DNA from: JASGMR01 sp963664675
GTDB taxonomy: Bacteria > Thermotogota > Thermotogae > Petrotogales > Kosmotogaceae
Direction: 5' to 3'
DNA: 64,000 bases
Assembly: GCA_963664675.2 (NCBI GenBank)
Contig: CAXXLB010000009.1
Coordinates: 1,054,001 to 1,118,000 of the forward strand
Positions 1 to 8,451 of the stretch are shown piece by piece; within the stretch, counting starts at the first letter, position 1, and the number at the start of each line of letters is the position of its first letter. A program made the position numbers and the translations under genes. The notes under the pieces were generated by a model. It was not told the DNA's origin and made no database searches. It was given only the letters and a program-made list of their open reading frames with translations.

Positions 1-1193
1 AACTGTTCAGTTCCAGGAATTGGTGTGAATTCATTTATCTTTGGTAAAATTCCCAATTCAACACATTTCTCAATCGCATTATAGACATCTTTCTCTCTTT
101 GATCAGGAAGGTTAGCCATTATATAAGCACTCACTTCATCAGTTTTAAAACCGGCATCTTTAAGATTACTAACTCCCCTGATGAATAAACTATCCGTCAC
201 TTTCCCACCCGTTGCCTTTTGCAATTCTGGATTTGAGGTTTCATAGCCCAACATTATGGTTTTAAAATTCGCTTCTTTCATCAATTCTGCCATCTCTTTA
301 TCTATAAATCTTACATGAATTCCATTAGGTAAATGAAATCTGGTTTTAATTTTTCTCTTTATAATCAACTTTAAAATATTTTTAAACACGTTTCCGATGA
401 GCAAAGCATCGTCAAAGAAAATTATTTCCTGACTGCTATATCTTTGTATAGTTTTTTGAATAAAATCAACAACACTTTCAGGATCCTTTTGAGTGAAACC
501 TTCCCATAATTTCCAGCCGCTGCAATATACACAACGAAATGGACAACCGGTACTCGACGTTATTACAACAACACGGTTACTTGGATATTTCCCATAAGAA
601 GGCTCCATTTTATGAAACCATTGAGGATCTATCTCTCCATCAATTTGAAGATAATCCAAGGCGTTTTTTAAAGGCAAACAACCCGTACCAGGTGAAACAA
701 AATCCGCTCCCGAATATTTTTTTGCATGATTCGGAAGCAATGTGGCATATACACCTCCAAGAATTATTTTTTTATCTCCCAACTCTTCTCTGATAACTCT
801 TATCGTATCCGAAACTCCATAGTGCCAGTAGGTCATCATTGAAGTAACAAAAACCGCATCAACATTTTTATATTTTTTTAATTTTTCTCTGAACAACTCC
901 TCAGGAAGTCCATATCTTTTCAATGATCTGGGTATTTTATATTCCTTCATGCACTGTGGATTCTGTATATTGGTTTTTTTAAATTTTCCGGTACTGTAAT
1001 AGCTCGTCTTGGGAGAACCGTATTTTTCTGTCATTTCAGGATCAAATCTATCGAGATTGTCTACCAAAAAAGTATCATATCCCATATTTTCAAGCATTGA
1101 CGAAATATATAACAGTCCAAGAGGTTTCAACCAGTAATCATACGCTGAAACATCTTCAATCCACGGGTTAATCAATAAAAATCTTTTTTTCAA
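1..1193 (-). CDS. B12-binding-domain radical SAM protein (3' end beyond window)
   Basis: The reverse strand is open from 1193 to the left edge. The translation starts with KKRFLLINPWIEDVSAYDYW, the usual opening of a cobalamin-binding (Rossmann) domain, continues through VFVTSMMTYW and ILGGVYATL, and then reaches a radical SAM cluster motif CPFRCVYCSG (CxxxCxxC). This architecture is typical of B12-dependent radical SAM enzymes (methyltransferases, cyclases and unknowns), so the substrate cannot be named. The start is TTG at 1193, overlapping the TGA of coaX (TTGA), with an AGGAAAGAG ribosome-binding site inside coaX, which suggests translational coupling. The C-terminus is cut by the window edge. 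Domain call confident; function unknown. Confidence 0.85.
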   Translation of the reverse strand, partial: MKKRFLLINPWIEDVSAYDYWLKPLGLLYISSMLENMGYDTFLVDNLDRFDPEMTEKYGSPKTSYYSTGKFKKTNIQNPQCMKEYKIPRSLKRYGLPEELFREKLKKYKNVDAVFVTSMMTYWHYGVSDTIRVIREELGDKKIILGGVYATLLPNHAKKYSGADFVSPGTGCLPLKNALDYLQIDGEIDPQWFHKMEPSYGKYPSNRVVVITSSTGCPFRCVYCSGWKLWEGFTQKDPESVVDFIQKTIQRYSSQEIIFFDDALLIGNVFKNILKLIIKRKIKTRFHLPNGIHVRFIDKEMAELMKEANFKTIMLGYETSNPELQKATGGKVTDSLFIRGVSNLKDAGFKTDEVSAYIMANLPDQREKDVYNAIEKCVELGILPKINEFTPIPGTEQ

Positions 1194-1957
1194 ATTTTTC
1201 TGACTCTTTCCTCAAAAAAGGCCGTCCCTTTAAGTGTTAAATCTTCCGCGATACAGTCAAAAAATTCTTTCCTTTCCTTGAAAATTCTGGAATAACCTCC
1301 GGTAGCGATTACCTTCATCGGCCCCGTTACTTTTATACACTCATTAATAATACCCTTAAGGGCATAGTAAGTTCCATTTACAATTCCTATTCTTATGTTA
1401 TCTCCCGTGTTTACTCCCAGGTAATGATCTTCAAAGAATAATTCAATTTGGGGCAGTTTAGCTGTGTTTTTGAATAATGCCTTCATAGAAGTCTCAAGCC
1501 CTGGAAGAATACACCCCCCTATAAACGAGTTGTCTTTTAAAACATCCACAGTAATGGCCGTACCAAAATCCACTACAATATTATCCGGTCCATACATAAC
1601 ACTCGCACCTAAAACATTAGAGATTCTATCCGCACCAATTTCATGTAGATTATCCGTTTTGTCATACTTTATTCCAACGTCATCAAAAGCGTTTACGAAT
1701 ACGGGAGTTTTCTTTAAATATTTTTTTGAGAAATATTTCAACATAGTATCTATCGATGGAACAACTGATGAAATGGCCATACTTTTTATATCACCCATTT
1801 CAATTTCTTTTTTTTGTAAAAAGATATTCAGAAAAACAAAGAATTGATCTTCATATTCCAGGCTATCCGTTGCCAGTCTTATCTTTAAAAGGATCTCGCC
1901 GTTATGAAATATTGCAAACATAGAAGTTGTATTTCCTATATCACATATCAATCTCAT
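1190..1957 (-). CDS. coaX: Type III pantothenate kinase
   Basis: 255 aa, the normal length for the CoaX family, which phosphorylates pantothenate in the first step of coenzyme A synthesis in the cytoplasm. Visible motifs are the phosphate-binding DIGNT at residues 6-10, GADR at 108-111 and DFGTA at 130-134, all hallmarks of the ASKHA fold of CoaX rather than CoaA or CoaW. It starts at ATG with GGAGGT eight bases upstream. The radical SAM gene follows with overlapping stop and start codons. Nothing odd is seen. Confidence 0.95.
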   Translation of the reverse strand: MRLICDIGNTTSMFAIFHNGEILLKIRLATDSLEYEDQFFVFLNIFLQKKEIEMGDIKSMAISSVVPSIDTMLKYFSKKYLKKTPVFVNAFDDVGIKYDKTDNLHEIGADRISNVLGASVMYGPDNIVVDFGTAITVDVLKDNSFIGGCILPGLETSMKALFKNTAKLPQIELFFEDHYLGVNTGDNIRIGIVNGTYYALKGIINECIKVTGPMKVIATGGYSRIFKERKEFFDCIAEDLTLKGTAFFEERVRKI

Positions 1958-2067
1958 TTTTATACCTCCAAATATAGCTCTAAAAATTATTTTAACATAA
2001 ATATTTTTTTGAAAACCATTTAATTCGAAGGAGATAACAGATTATTTTTATATTAAAACAATTTTCA

Positions 2068-2096
2068 AAAAGTTATTCGATATAACAATAACTTTT
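2068..2096 (-). terminator. Hairpin terminator downstream of hutH
   Basis: Perfect 10-bp stem AAAAGTTATT / AATAACTTTT with a nine-base loop. Read on the minus strand it is followed by a T-rich run. It lies about 130 bases past the histidine ammonia-lyase stop and before coaX, so it probably ends the hutH transcript. Confidence 0.5.
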
Positions 2097-2225
2097 CTTT
2101 ATTTTTCAAATTTCTGGAATTTATTCACTCTTCTATAGTGACGGATTTTTACAAAAAATTACTCCCGGAACTTTTTAAATCGGGTAAATGAATGTGGTAT
2201 AAACTGTATTTCTAAAAACAAACGA

Positions 2226-4076
2226 TCAATTTTCATAATCGAATCTTTCCAACCCGGCTTTTTTGAACAGAAATTCTGTTACACTTCTGAATTCATCTCC
2301 AAAATACCTGTCCTTTTTATGCGGGGGTAGTAAATCCGACATTTGGTAGTAAAGTTCTTCAATTTTTTCACCGGATTTTTTGGGTTTTATAAATTCCATT
2401 GCTCTATGAGCGAGTACCGCCTCAATTGAAAGTATCTGAATAAAATTCATGAGTATTTTCCACAATTTTCTGGTGCCCCACGCACCCATACTCACATGGT
2501 CTTCCTGAAATCCCGACGTTGTTATCGTATCCGCAGATGCTGGATGGGCAAGGGTCTTGTTTTCCGAAGCCAGTGCGGCAGCGGTGTACTGCCAGATCAT
2601 GTAGCCGGAGTTCAAACCCTCTTTTCCGTTTGTCAAAAATGGTGGCAAATCGTTCAGCTTAGGATTCACCAATCTATCTATTCTTCTTTCCATAATATTG
2701 CACATATCGGTAATCGCAATAGACATGAAATCAAACCCCAGCGCAATGGGTTCTCCATGAAAATTTCCTCCGGAAATAACATCTCCATTATCAAAAATTA
2801 ACGGATTGTCAGTTGAAGAATTTATCTCTTTTAGCAATATATCATGCAGGTAATTTGCGGTATCTAAAACCGCACCATAAACCTGTGGAAGAGTTCTCAA
2901 ACTGTATGCATCCTGAACTCTGTCACAATGCAAATGTGATGATCTGATCTCGCTGTCCTTCAGATTTTCTCTCAATTTTTTTGCCACATATATTTGTCCA
3001 TTATGCGGTCTCGTTTGCTGAACCCTTTCATCGAAGGGAGAAGTACTTCCAAGAAGAGCATCAACGCTCATGGAAGCTATCAAAACAGAAATATCAAATA
3101 ACTCATTGAAAATATATAGCGAACAACATCCCCAACCGGCCATGAAGGCCGTACCGTTCAACAAACTCAGGCCTTCTTTAGCTTTCAAAACCAGAGGCTC
3201 AATTTTCATTTGTTTTAAAAATTCTTCCGTTTTATATCTTTTATCTTTATAAAAAACTTCTCCTTTTCCAATCAATGCAAGTGCAACATGCGCCAAAGGA
3301 GCCAGATCTCCGCTTGCTCCTACGGAACCTTTTTCAGGGACAATCGGAATAATATTCTCATTCAAAAAAAGAAGAAGTTGATCAACAACTTCCGGTCTTA
3401 TTCCTGAAAAACCTTTACAAAGTGAATTTGCCCTTATAAGCATTACAGCTCTAACAATCTCTTTTTTAATGGGCTTTCCCACTCCCGCCGAATGTGATAA
3501 GACTAAATTTTCCTGAAGTTCATCGAGTTCCTCGAAAGAAATTTTTTTATCGGCAAGAATCCCAAATCCTGTATTTATACCATAAATGGTTTTATTTTTT
3601 ATAGAATTTTCCAGCTTTTTCCTTTTTTCAAGAAGAATATTGCGGACTTTCTTTGAAATTTTTACCTTTTTATTTCTAAATGCGACATCGTAAACATCTT
3701 TTATATTTAAATCATTCCCATTTATTAACAAAACATCGGAAGTTAATTCATCAGGCAAGCTAAAAATTCCGCGTTCATCAACTTCAAAGGGATAAATAGA
3801 GGAAACGGCATCAACATTTATCGGGCCATATATATGTGGGAATTCTTCATTCGAATTATAAAGATCCTCGGAAATAACCCTGCTTTTAAGATCCTTTTCA
3901 TTTATTTTCAAAATTATGAGATTATCTCTACCTTTAAAATTATAATTCGCCACTCTCAATAACTGATCCAAATACGAGCAATGAATAAAGCCCTGTTTAT
4001 AAAGTGATTCCGTGTGGTACCATCCATTATTATTTAAATTTTTCCAATTATCTTTATCTGTAATATGATATATCAT
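2226..4076 (-). CDS. hutH: DUF952-histidine ammonia-lyase fusion
   Basis: 616 aa from ATG 4076, which has GCAGGAG seven bases upstream; an earlier in-frame ATG at 4124 lacks a ribosome-binding site. Residues 1 to about 105 form a DUF952 domain (opening MIYHITDKDNW, then FIHCS). From about 113 to the end is a complete aromatic ammonia-lyase of the HutH type, with YGINTGFG at 165-172 and the GSVGASGDLAPL motif whose Ala-Ser-Gly (254-256) forms the MIO cofactor. HutH converts histidine to urocanate and ammonia. HutH proteins are normally about 500 aa, so the N-terminal module is an extra. No hutU, hutI or hutG is nearby, so this may be a stand-alone histidase. Confidence 0.9.
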   Translation of the reverse strand: MIYHITDKDNWKNLNNNGWYHTESLYKQGFIHCSYLDQLLRVANYNFKGRDNLIILKINEKDLKSRVISEDLYNSNEEFPHIYGPINVDAVSSIYPFEVDERGIFSLPDELTSDVLLINGNDLNIKDVYDVAFRNKKVKISKKVRNILLEKRKKLENSIKNKTIYGINTGFGILADKKISFEELDELQENLVLSHSAGVGKPIKKEIVRAVMLIRANSLCKGFSGIRPEVVDQLLLFLNENIIPIVPEKGSVGASGDLAPLAHVALALIGKGEVFYKDKRYKTEEFLKQMKIEPLVLKAKEGLSLLNGTAFMAGWGCCSLYIFNELFDISVLIASMSVDALLGSTSPFDERVQQTRPHNGQIYVAKKLRENLKDSEIRSSHLHCDRVQDAYSLRTLPQVYGAVLDTANYLHDILLKEINSSTDNPLIFDNGDVISGGNFHGEPIALGFDFMSIAITDMCNIMERRIDRLVNPKLNDLPPFLTNGKEGLNSGYMIWQYTAAALASENKTLAHPASADTITTSGFQEDHVSMGAWGTRKLWKILMNFIQILSIEAVLAHRAMEFIKPKKSGEKIEELYYQMSDLLPPHKKDRYFGDEFRSVTEFLFKKAGLERFDYEN

Positions 4077-4139
4077 TTTTTCTCCTGCAAAACGATTTGA
4101 AATTGTTCCATGGCAACATTCCAAAACATCAAAATTTTT

Positions 4140-4904
4140 TCACTTTTTAGGTGGCCAGGGGATAAACATGCTGGTTTTTTTCTTATAATTCTGAAATTCT
4201 TTGTTATCTTTATATTTTTTTTCAATTAGAGGAACACCTGAAACAAACAATAAAAGAACCGCCAACAGGATAGGTGATCCAAAAACAATAACGTCTTTGC
4301 TACTTGAAAAACCTATTAAAGCTATTCCCAACCATATTAAAACTTCACCAAAATAATTAGGATGTCTGGAATACTTCCATAAACCCTTTTTCATAATTTG
4401 GCCCGGTTTTCTGATTTTTAAAAACTTCCTCAATTGATAATCCGCAAGACTTTCAAATAAAAATCCAATTATCCATATAATTATTCCTACATAGGTTAAA
4501 AAACCTATAATTTTTGGTTTTAAAAGATTGTTTATTATAATTGGATAGGCAATAAACAACATTAAAACTCCCTGAAACATGAACACACCGAAAAAGGAAG
4601 AAATCCGAGGATTTTTCCATTTGCTCTTTATCGATTCATAGCGCCAGTCCTCCGGTTTTCCTTTACTTCTCATTAAAACATACGTTCCCAGTCTCAGAGA
4701 CCATATAAAAACCGGTATCGAGATGATCCAAACGATTCCATTTGGAGGAAAATTTAAGAGTATGGAAATTACCGTGACAAGCGAAAATCCAAATCCCCAT
4801 GCTATGTCTATTATTGCAACTTTATTCAGCTTCTGACTTATACCCCAAAAAACACTCATATAAGCAAAAACAGCTATTGCACAAATCAAATATTGCATTA
4901 GCAT
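4140..4904 (-). CDS. DUF1295 (steroid 5-alpha-reductase-like) membrane protein
   Basis: 254 aa with about six or seven hydrophobic segments. The C-terminal half holds the DUF1295 signature (KKGLWKYSRHPNYFGEVLIW, about residues 172-191), shared with isoprenylcysteine methyltransferases and 5-alpha-reductase-like proteins. It is predicted to be an integral membrane reductase or methyltransferase of unknown substrate. The ATG at 4904 has GGGGGT upstream at normal spacing. It lies directly upstream of hutH in the same direction (63 bases to the hutH start), so it may be co-transcribed. Confidence 0.8.
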   Translation of the reverse strand: MLMQYLICAIAVFAYMSVFWGISQKLNKVAIIDIAWGFGFSLVTVISILLNFPPNGIVWIISIPVFIWSLRLGTYVLMRSKGKPEDWRYESIKSKWKNPRISSFFGVFMFQGVLMLFIAYPIIINNLLKPKIIGFLTYVGIIIWIIGFLFESLADYQLRKFLKIRKPGQIMKKGLWKYSRHPNYFGEVLIWLGIALIGFSSSKDVIVFGSPILLAVLLLFVSGVPLIEKKYKDNKEFQNYKKKTSMFIPWPPKK

Positions 4905-4935
4905 TGAATTACCCCCTTTTTAAATTTCCTTTAAT

Positions 4936-5385
4936 TCATTTTCTCCATTTGTTAATAACTTTTACCATTCTGTCTTTTATTCTATTCAATTGTTCATCAG
5001 CAAATCTATCTTTATACAAATCACGTAAACATTCTAAAATATCTTCTTCGCCTTTTTTCTTTGAAAATAAGACCAGTAATTTATTGTCGAAATCACTTAT
5101 ATCCTTCTTATATTTTTTTATCAACAAAGGTTTATAAATGCCCAACCTATCCCTGGGGATCAATATTTCAACATCACCATAGGAGCTTTTAACAACTTTA
5201 CTGAAATAACCATTTCTTGCAGTTTTAGATTTACTGCTCTTCTCTAAATCATATTTTTCATATCCCAGAATCTCGTCTCTTTCTCCTTCCAAAATTTCCA
5301 TGATCATCGATCTTATCATTTCTTTCATTACCAGTTTAACTTTTTCAGATTTTTCCAAAGTGTTTTCACCTGTTTTCATAGTCAT
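4936..5385 (-). CDS. IS256 (Mutator) transposase N-terminal remnant, intact short ORF
   Basis: 149 aa matching only the N-terminal, DNA-binding part of IS256-family transposases: LGYEKYDLEKSSKSKTARNG, then a VEILIPRDR segment, ending at VINKWRK. Family members continue for another 250 or so residues with the DDE catalytic domain, which is absent here. The frame is clean, and AGGGGTGGT lies directly after the TAA of the upstream HD gene (gap of 14 bases), so it is probably translated as part of that operon. No terminal inverted repeats were seen. Either a decayed insertion or a retained DNA-binding domain; no transposition activity is expected. Confidence 0.75.
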   Translation of the reverse strand: MTMKTGENTLEKSEKVKLVMKEMIRSMIMEILEGERDEILGYEKYDLEKSSKSKTARNGYFSKVVKSSYGDVEILIPRDRLGIYKPLLIKKYKKDISDFDNKLLVLFSKKKGEEDILECLRDLYKDRFADEQLNRIKDRMVKVINKWRK

Positions 5386-5399
5386 AAATAACCACCCCT

Positions 5400-5963
5400 T
5401 TACAATCCAAGTAAATCTGAAATATTGTTCATCGCTTTAAGAGAAAGTTCACAAAACTCCGGAAATTCTATTCCAAGATTCTCTATAGATTTCATGGCCT
5501 CTCTGTTTGCACCGGCGGCAAATCTTTTTTCCTTCATTCTCTTTGTGATAGATTTAACTTTCACACTTTTAACCTTTTTATCCGGATACACGAGAGCGAT
5601 AGCCGTTATGAATCCGGTTATAGGATCTGCCGCGTATAAAGCCTTATCAAGAACTGTTTCTCTTGGAACCTCCGTATCTTCATTGTGTGCCAAAATTGCG
5701 TGGTACATTTCCTCATTACCAAAATTTTCTTTTTTAAGTATCTCAATTGTTCCAGGACCATGTAAACTGGGATCCTTCTTCCAATCAACCGTATCGACAT
5801 CGAGATCATGAAGTAATCCCGTAATTCCCCAGAAATCTATTTTATCCGGTTCTAATTTCTCTGCAAGTGATCTCATAACCGCTTCAACTGCATATGAATG
5901 CTTAAAAATATGGTCCGATTTAATGTACTTGTTTAATAATTCTGCCGCTTTTTCTCTTTTCAT
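5400..5963 (-). CDS. HD-domain phosphohydrolase (HDIG type)
   Basis: 187 aa. It opens MKREKAAELLNKY and has the HD-superfamily metal ligands H22 (KHSYAV) and H52-D53 (LLHDLD), followed by a conserved H in AILAHN and D in ALYAADP. These small HD proteins are predicted metal-dependent phosphohydrolases or nucleotidases; the substrate is not known. It is probably first in a two-gene unit with the IS256-like remnant downstream. Function beyond the fold is not inferable. Confidence 0.85.
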   Translation of the reverse strand: MKREKAAELLNKYIKSDHIFKHSYAVEAVMRSLAEKLEPDKIDFWGITGLLHDLDVDTVDWKKDPSLHGPGTIEILKKENFGNEEMYHAILAHNEDTEVPRETVLDKALYAADPITGFITAIALVYPDKKVKSVKVKSITKRMKEKRFAAGANREAMKSIENLGIEFPEFCELSLKAMNNISDLLGL

Positions 5964-6102
5964 TAATATTCACTCCTGTAAAAAATTGTATGAACTGTTG
6001 GCTCATCTACTAAATATTATTTATAATCTTTCCTTTTTTATATTATAATCCAATTAGAGAAATTTGTGTTAAACAAAAAATCATGTTCTTGGGAGGTTTG
6101 TT

Positions 6103-6777
6103 ATGAAAAAATTTTTCAGTGTATTATTTATATTAATATTCTCTTTTTTGGCCTTTTCTTCCGTAAGTTATATAGAATTGACTTCGGATTATAAAGGAGA
6201 CGTGGAGGGAACTGTAAGTCTTCCGTATTTCTTTATGGCGGAAAATTATCCGACGGAAATATACATAAATAACCTTGTTTCAAATGATTTTCTAAATCTT
6301 CTTGAAGATGTATATTCTGGAATTGATCAATTCAAAGAAGATTGCAAAGAAAATGATTGGCCATTCAGACCCTTTGCGGTGGCTACAGATTATCAGGTGG
6401 GTTATAACAAAGAAGATTTCTTGAGTTTCTACGTGGATTATTATCAATTCACAGGGGGAGCTCATGGTATGACTTATAGAAATTCATATAATTATAATTT
6501 GACCGGTGGTAAGAAAGTAGAATTAGCAGATTTATTCATCCCCGAGTTCGGGTGGGTCCAATACGTTACCGATTTTATTACTAAAGAGATTAATGCAAAT
6601 AAACAGGAATATTTTGACGATCCTCTACCGGATATGAAATATAATCAGGAATATTATGTTACCGATGAATATTTGGTCATTTATTACCAGCTCTACGAAA
6701 TAGCTCCATACTCAACAGGTTTTCCGGAATTCAAGATTCCTTTGAAAGAGCTTGGTAAAAACACCATTTTGAATTGA
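6103..6777 (+). CDS. Exported DUF4163/DUF3298 (RsiV/PdaC-like) protein
   Basis: 224 aa with an N-terminal signal peptide (about residues 1-20, KKFFSVLFILIFSF). The mature part carries the DUF3298 pattern: FTGGAHGM followed by YNYNLTGGKKVELADLF, then YYVTDEYLVIYYQLYEIAPYS near the end. This fold is known from the extracellular parts of the anti-sigma factor RsiV and from PdaC, where it binds cell-wall or lysozyme-like ligands; here it is a free exported protein. GGGAGG precedes the ATG. It is monocistronic, convergent with the betaine operon, and ends at a shared terminator. Confidence 0.8.
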   Translation: MKKFFSVLFILIFSFLAFSSVSYIELTSDYKGDVEGTVSLPYFFMAENYPTEIYINNLVSNDFLNLLEDVYSGIDQFKEDCKENDWPFRPFAVATDYQVGYNKEDFLSFYVDYYQFTGGAHGMTYRNSYNYNLTGGKKVELADLFIPEFGWVQYVTDFITKEINANKQEYFDDPLPDMKYNQEYYVTDEYLVIYYQLYEIAPYSTGFPEFKIPLKELGKNTILN

Positions 6778-6817
6778 AACCATTAAATCTATAATTATTT
6801 TCATATAAAAAAAAGAA

Positions 6818-6842
6818 AAAGTCCCGCCATAAGCGGGGCTTT
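6818..6842. terminator. Bidirectional terminator between convergent genes
   Basis: Stem AAAGTCCCGC / GCGGGGCTTT with loop CATAA and one T-G pair, flanked by A and T runs on both sides. It serves the DUF3298 gene from the left and the betaine ABC operon from the right. Confidence 0.85.
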
Positions 6843-6861
6843 CTAATTTCACAAAAAATTA

Positions 6862-7752
6862 TTAATCTCCCAATAATCCCAATCCATTAAGATACGCTTC
6901 TGCAGCTTCATCGGGCTCATAACCTTCAGCATCTACAAGATAATTGAGTCTTATCATTATATCGGCGTTGAAATATTTTACCAGTGGCGCAAGTATATCC
7001 GCAATTTCAGGATATTCTTCTAAAACCTCTGCCCTAACAAGAACTGCCGGATTATAAACCGGGAAGAAATTCAGATCATCATCCAGAACGACTAAATTAT
7101 ACCTCGATAGTTTGCCGTCGGTAGAAAAAACCATAGCTATATCGATATTTTTTCTGGCAATGGCCTCGTAAGTCATTCCAATTTCCATTGTTTTTACATC
7201 ACTTTTATTTATATCCATTCCATATTCGTCCGCCATGGCAAAGAAGCCATCAGGTCTTTCATAAAATTCAAAGTCAATACCCATTAAGTGTTTCTCATCC
7301 GAAGTATTCAGATATTCTGACAAATCTGACAAAGTCTTTAAATTATGTTCTGCAGCGAAATCGGCTCTTACGGCAATAGCGTAAGTGTTGTTGAAATTAA
7401 TTTTGTCAAGCCATACAATATCATTCTTCTCATAATCTTCGGCTTTAACCAGTTGATACAATTCATCCGGATCGGTGATTACATCTTCATGTTCCAGATA
7501 AGTTGTCCATGCCGTACCGGTATAATCGGGATACATATCCATCTGTCCCGTTTCAAGCCCGCTTCTCACAGCGAATGTACTCATCCCGAAGTTTTCATCT
7601 ACATCGAATCCATTTGCTTCCAATAATTGAGAAACCAAGCTTCCCAAAATGTATTGTTCAGTGAAATTCTTCGCTCCAACTTTTACAGATTTTGCAACCA
7701 TAAAACTTGTAAAAACTAATAATAATACTAATAACACGATAAATTTTTTCAT
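6862..7752 (-). CDS. Glycine betaine/choline ABC transporter substrate-binding protein (OpuCC/OsmF-like)
   Basis: 296 aa with a signal peptide (about 1-20). After cleavage it reads VKVGAKNFTEQYILGSLVSQ and LETGQMDMYPDYTGTAWTTY, the characteristic start of OpuAC/OpuCC quaternary-amine binding proteins. No lipobox cysteine is seen, as is common in Thermotogota-type binding proteins. It is the last gene of a four-gene operon (permease, ATPase, permease, binding protein), and AGGAGGT precedes the ATG. It should capture betaine, choline or a related compatible solute for osmoprotection. Exact ligand uncertain. Confidence 0.9.
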   Translation of the reverse strand: MKKFIVLLVLLLVFTSFMVAKSVKVGAKNFTEQYILGSLVSQLLEANGFDVDENFGMSTFAVRSGLETGQMDMYPDYTGTAWTTYLEHEDVITDPDELYQLVKAEDYEKNDIVWLDKINFNNTYAIAVRADFAAEHNLKTLSDLSEYLNTSDEKHLMGIDFEFYERPDGFFAMADEYGMDINKSDVKTMEIGMTYEAIARKNIDIAMVFSTDGKLSRYNLVVLDDDLNFFPVYNPAVLVRAEVLEEYPEIADILAPLVKYFNADIMIRLNYLVDAEGYEPDEAAEAYLNGLGLLGD

Positions 7753-7783
7753 GAATTTTACCTCCTAAAATTCTATAATATTT

Positions 7784-8446
7784 TTAAAAAGATCTTCCTT
7801 CCTGTAATATCTTGAGTCCTGGCGAAATAATTCTTTTCTGTAATCTGGCCAAAATAATATCTACAACTATCGCCAGCAAAGTTACAGGTATAGCCCCGGC
7901 TAAAATTCTCGTATAACTCATCATCCTTAACCCCAATAAAATTATTTCACCCAGTCCCCCCGCTCCTATAGTAGCGGCTATAGCAGCCGTTCCAATGTTT
8001 ATAATCGCAGCGGTTCTTATCCCCGAAAAAACAGTGGGAATAACGAGTGGCAATTCAACTTTTCTTAAAATTTGAGAATTGCTCATACCCATTCCACGTG
8101 CCGATTCTTTAACTGCCGGGTCAACGTTAAGCAAACCTGAAGCCGAATTAAAAACAATAGGCACTAAGCTATATATAAAAAGTGCAACCATCGCCGGCAA
8201 AGCTCCAATTCCAAGAAATACGAAAATAAGTGCAATTATAGCAATACTCGGTATGGCCTGAGCAGCACCGGAAATGGAAAGCACAACCTTTCCGATCTTT
8301 TCTTTTCCGGAACGTGTAACGAAAATCCCCAGCAAAATCCCCGCAACTATCGCGAGCGCCCACGAAATCAGAAAAATATAAAAATGTTGCCACAGTTTCT
8401 CTAATATATAACTCCAATTTTCTACCATATATTCAAAAACTTCCAT
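7784..8446 (-). CDS. Glycine betaine/choline ABC transporter permease (OpuCB-like)
   Basis: About 220 aa, five or so membrane spans, and the ABC permease coupling-loop pattern (ESARGMGMSNSQILRKVELP about residues 135-154, then IPTVFSGIRTAAIINIGTA). ATG 8446 is preferred, with GAGGA nine bases upstream inside the end of the ATPase gene; a TTG at 8455 sits against the ribosome-binding site. It pairs with the other permease of this operon to form the membrane channel. Confidence 0.9.
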   Translation of the reverse strand: MEVFEYMVENWSYILEKLWQHFYIFLISWALAIVAGILLGIFVTRSGKEKIGKVVLSISGAAQAIPSIAIIALIFVFLGIGALPAMVALFIYSLVPIVFNSASGLLNVDPAVKESARGMGMSNSQILRKVELPLVIPTVFSGIRTAAIINIGTAAIAATIGAGGLGEIILLGLRMMSYTRILAGAIPVTLLAIVVDIILARLQKRIISPGLKILQEGRSF

Positions 8447-8451
8447 CAATA

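Noticed and set aside
539..793. 84-codon plus frame inside the radical SAM gene
   Set aside because: It is the complementary strand of a conserved gene, with no start signal or recognisable family.
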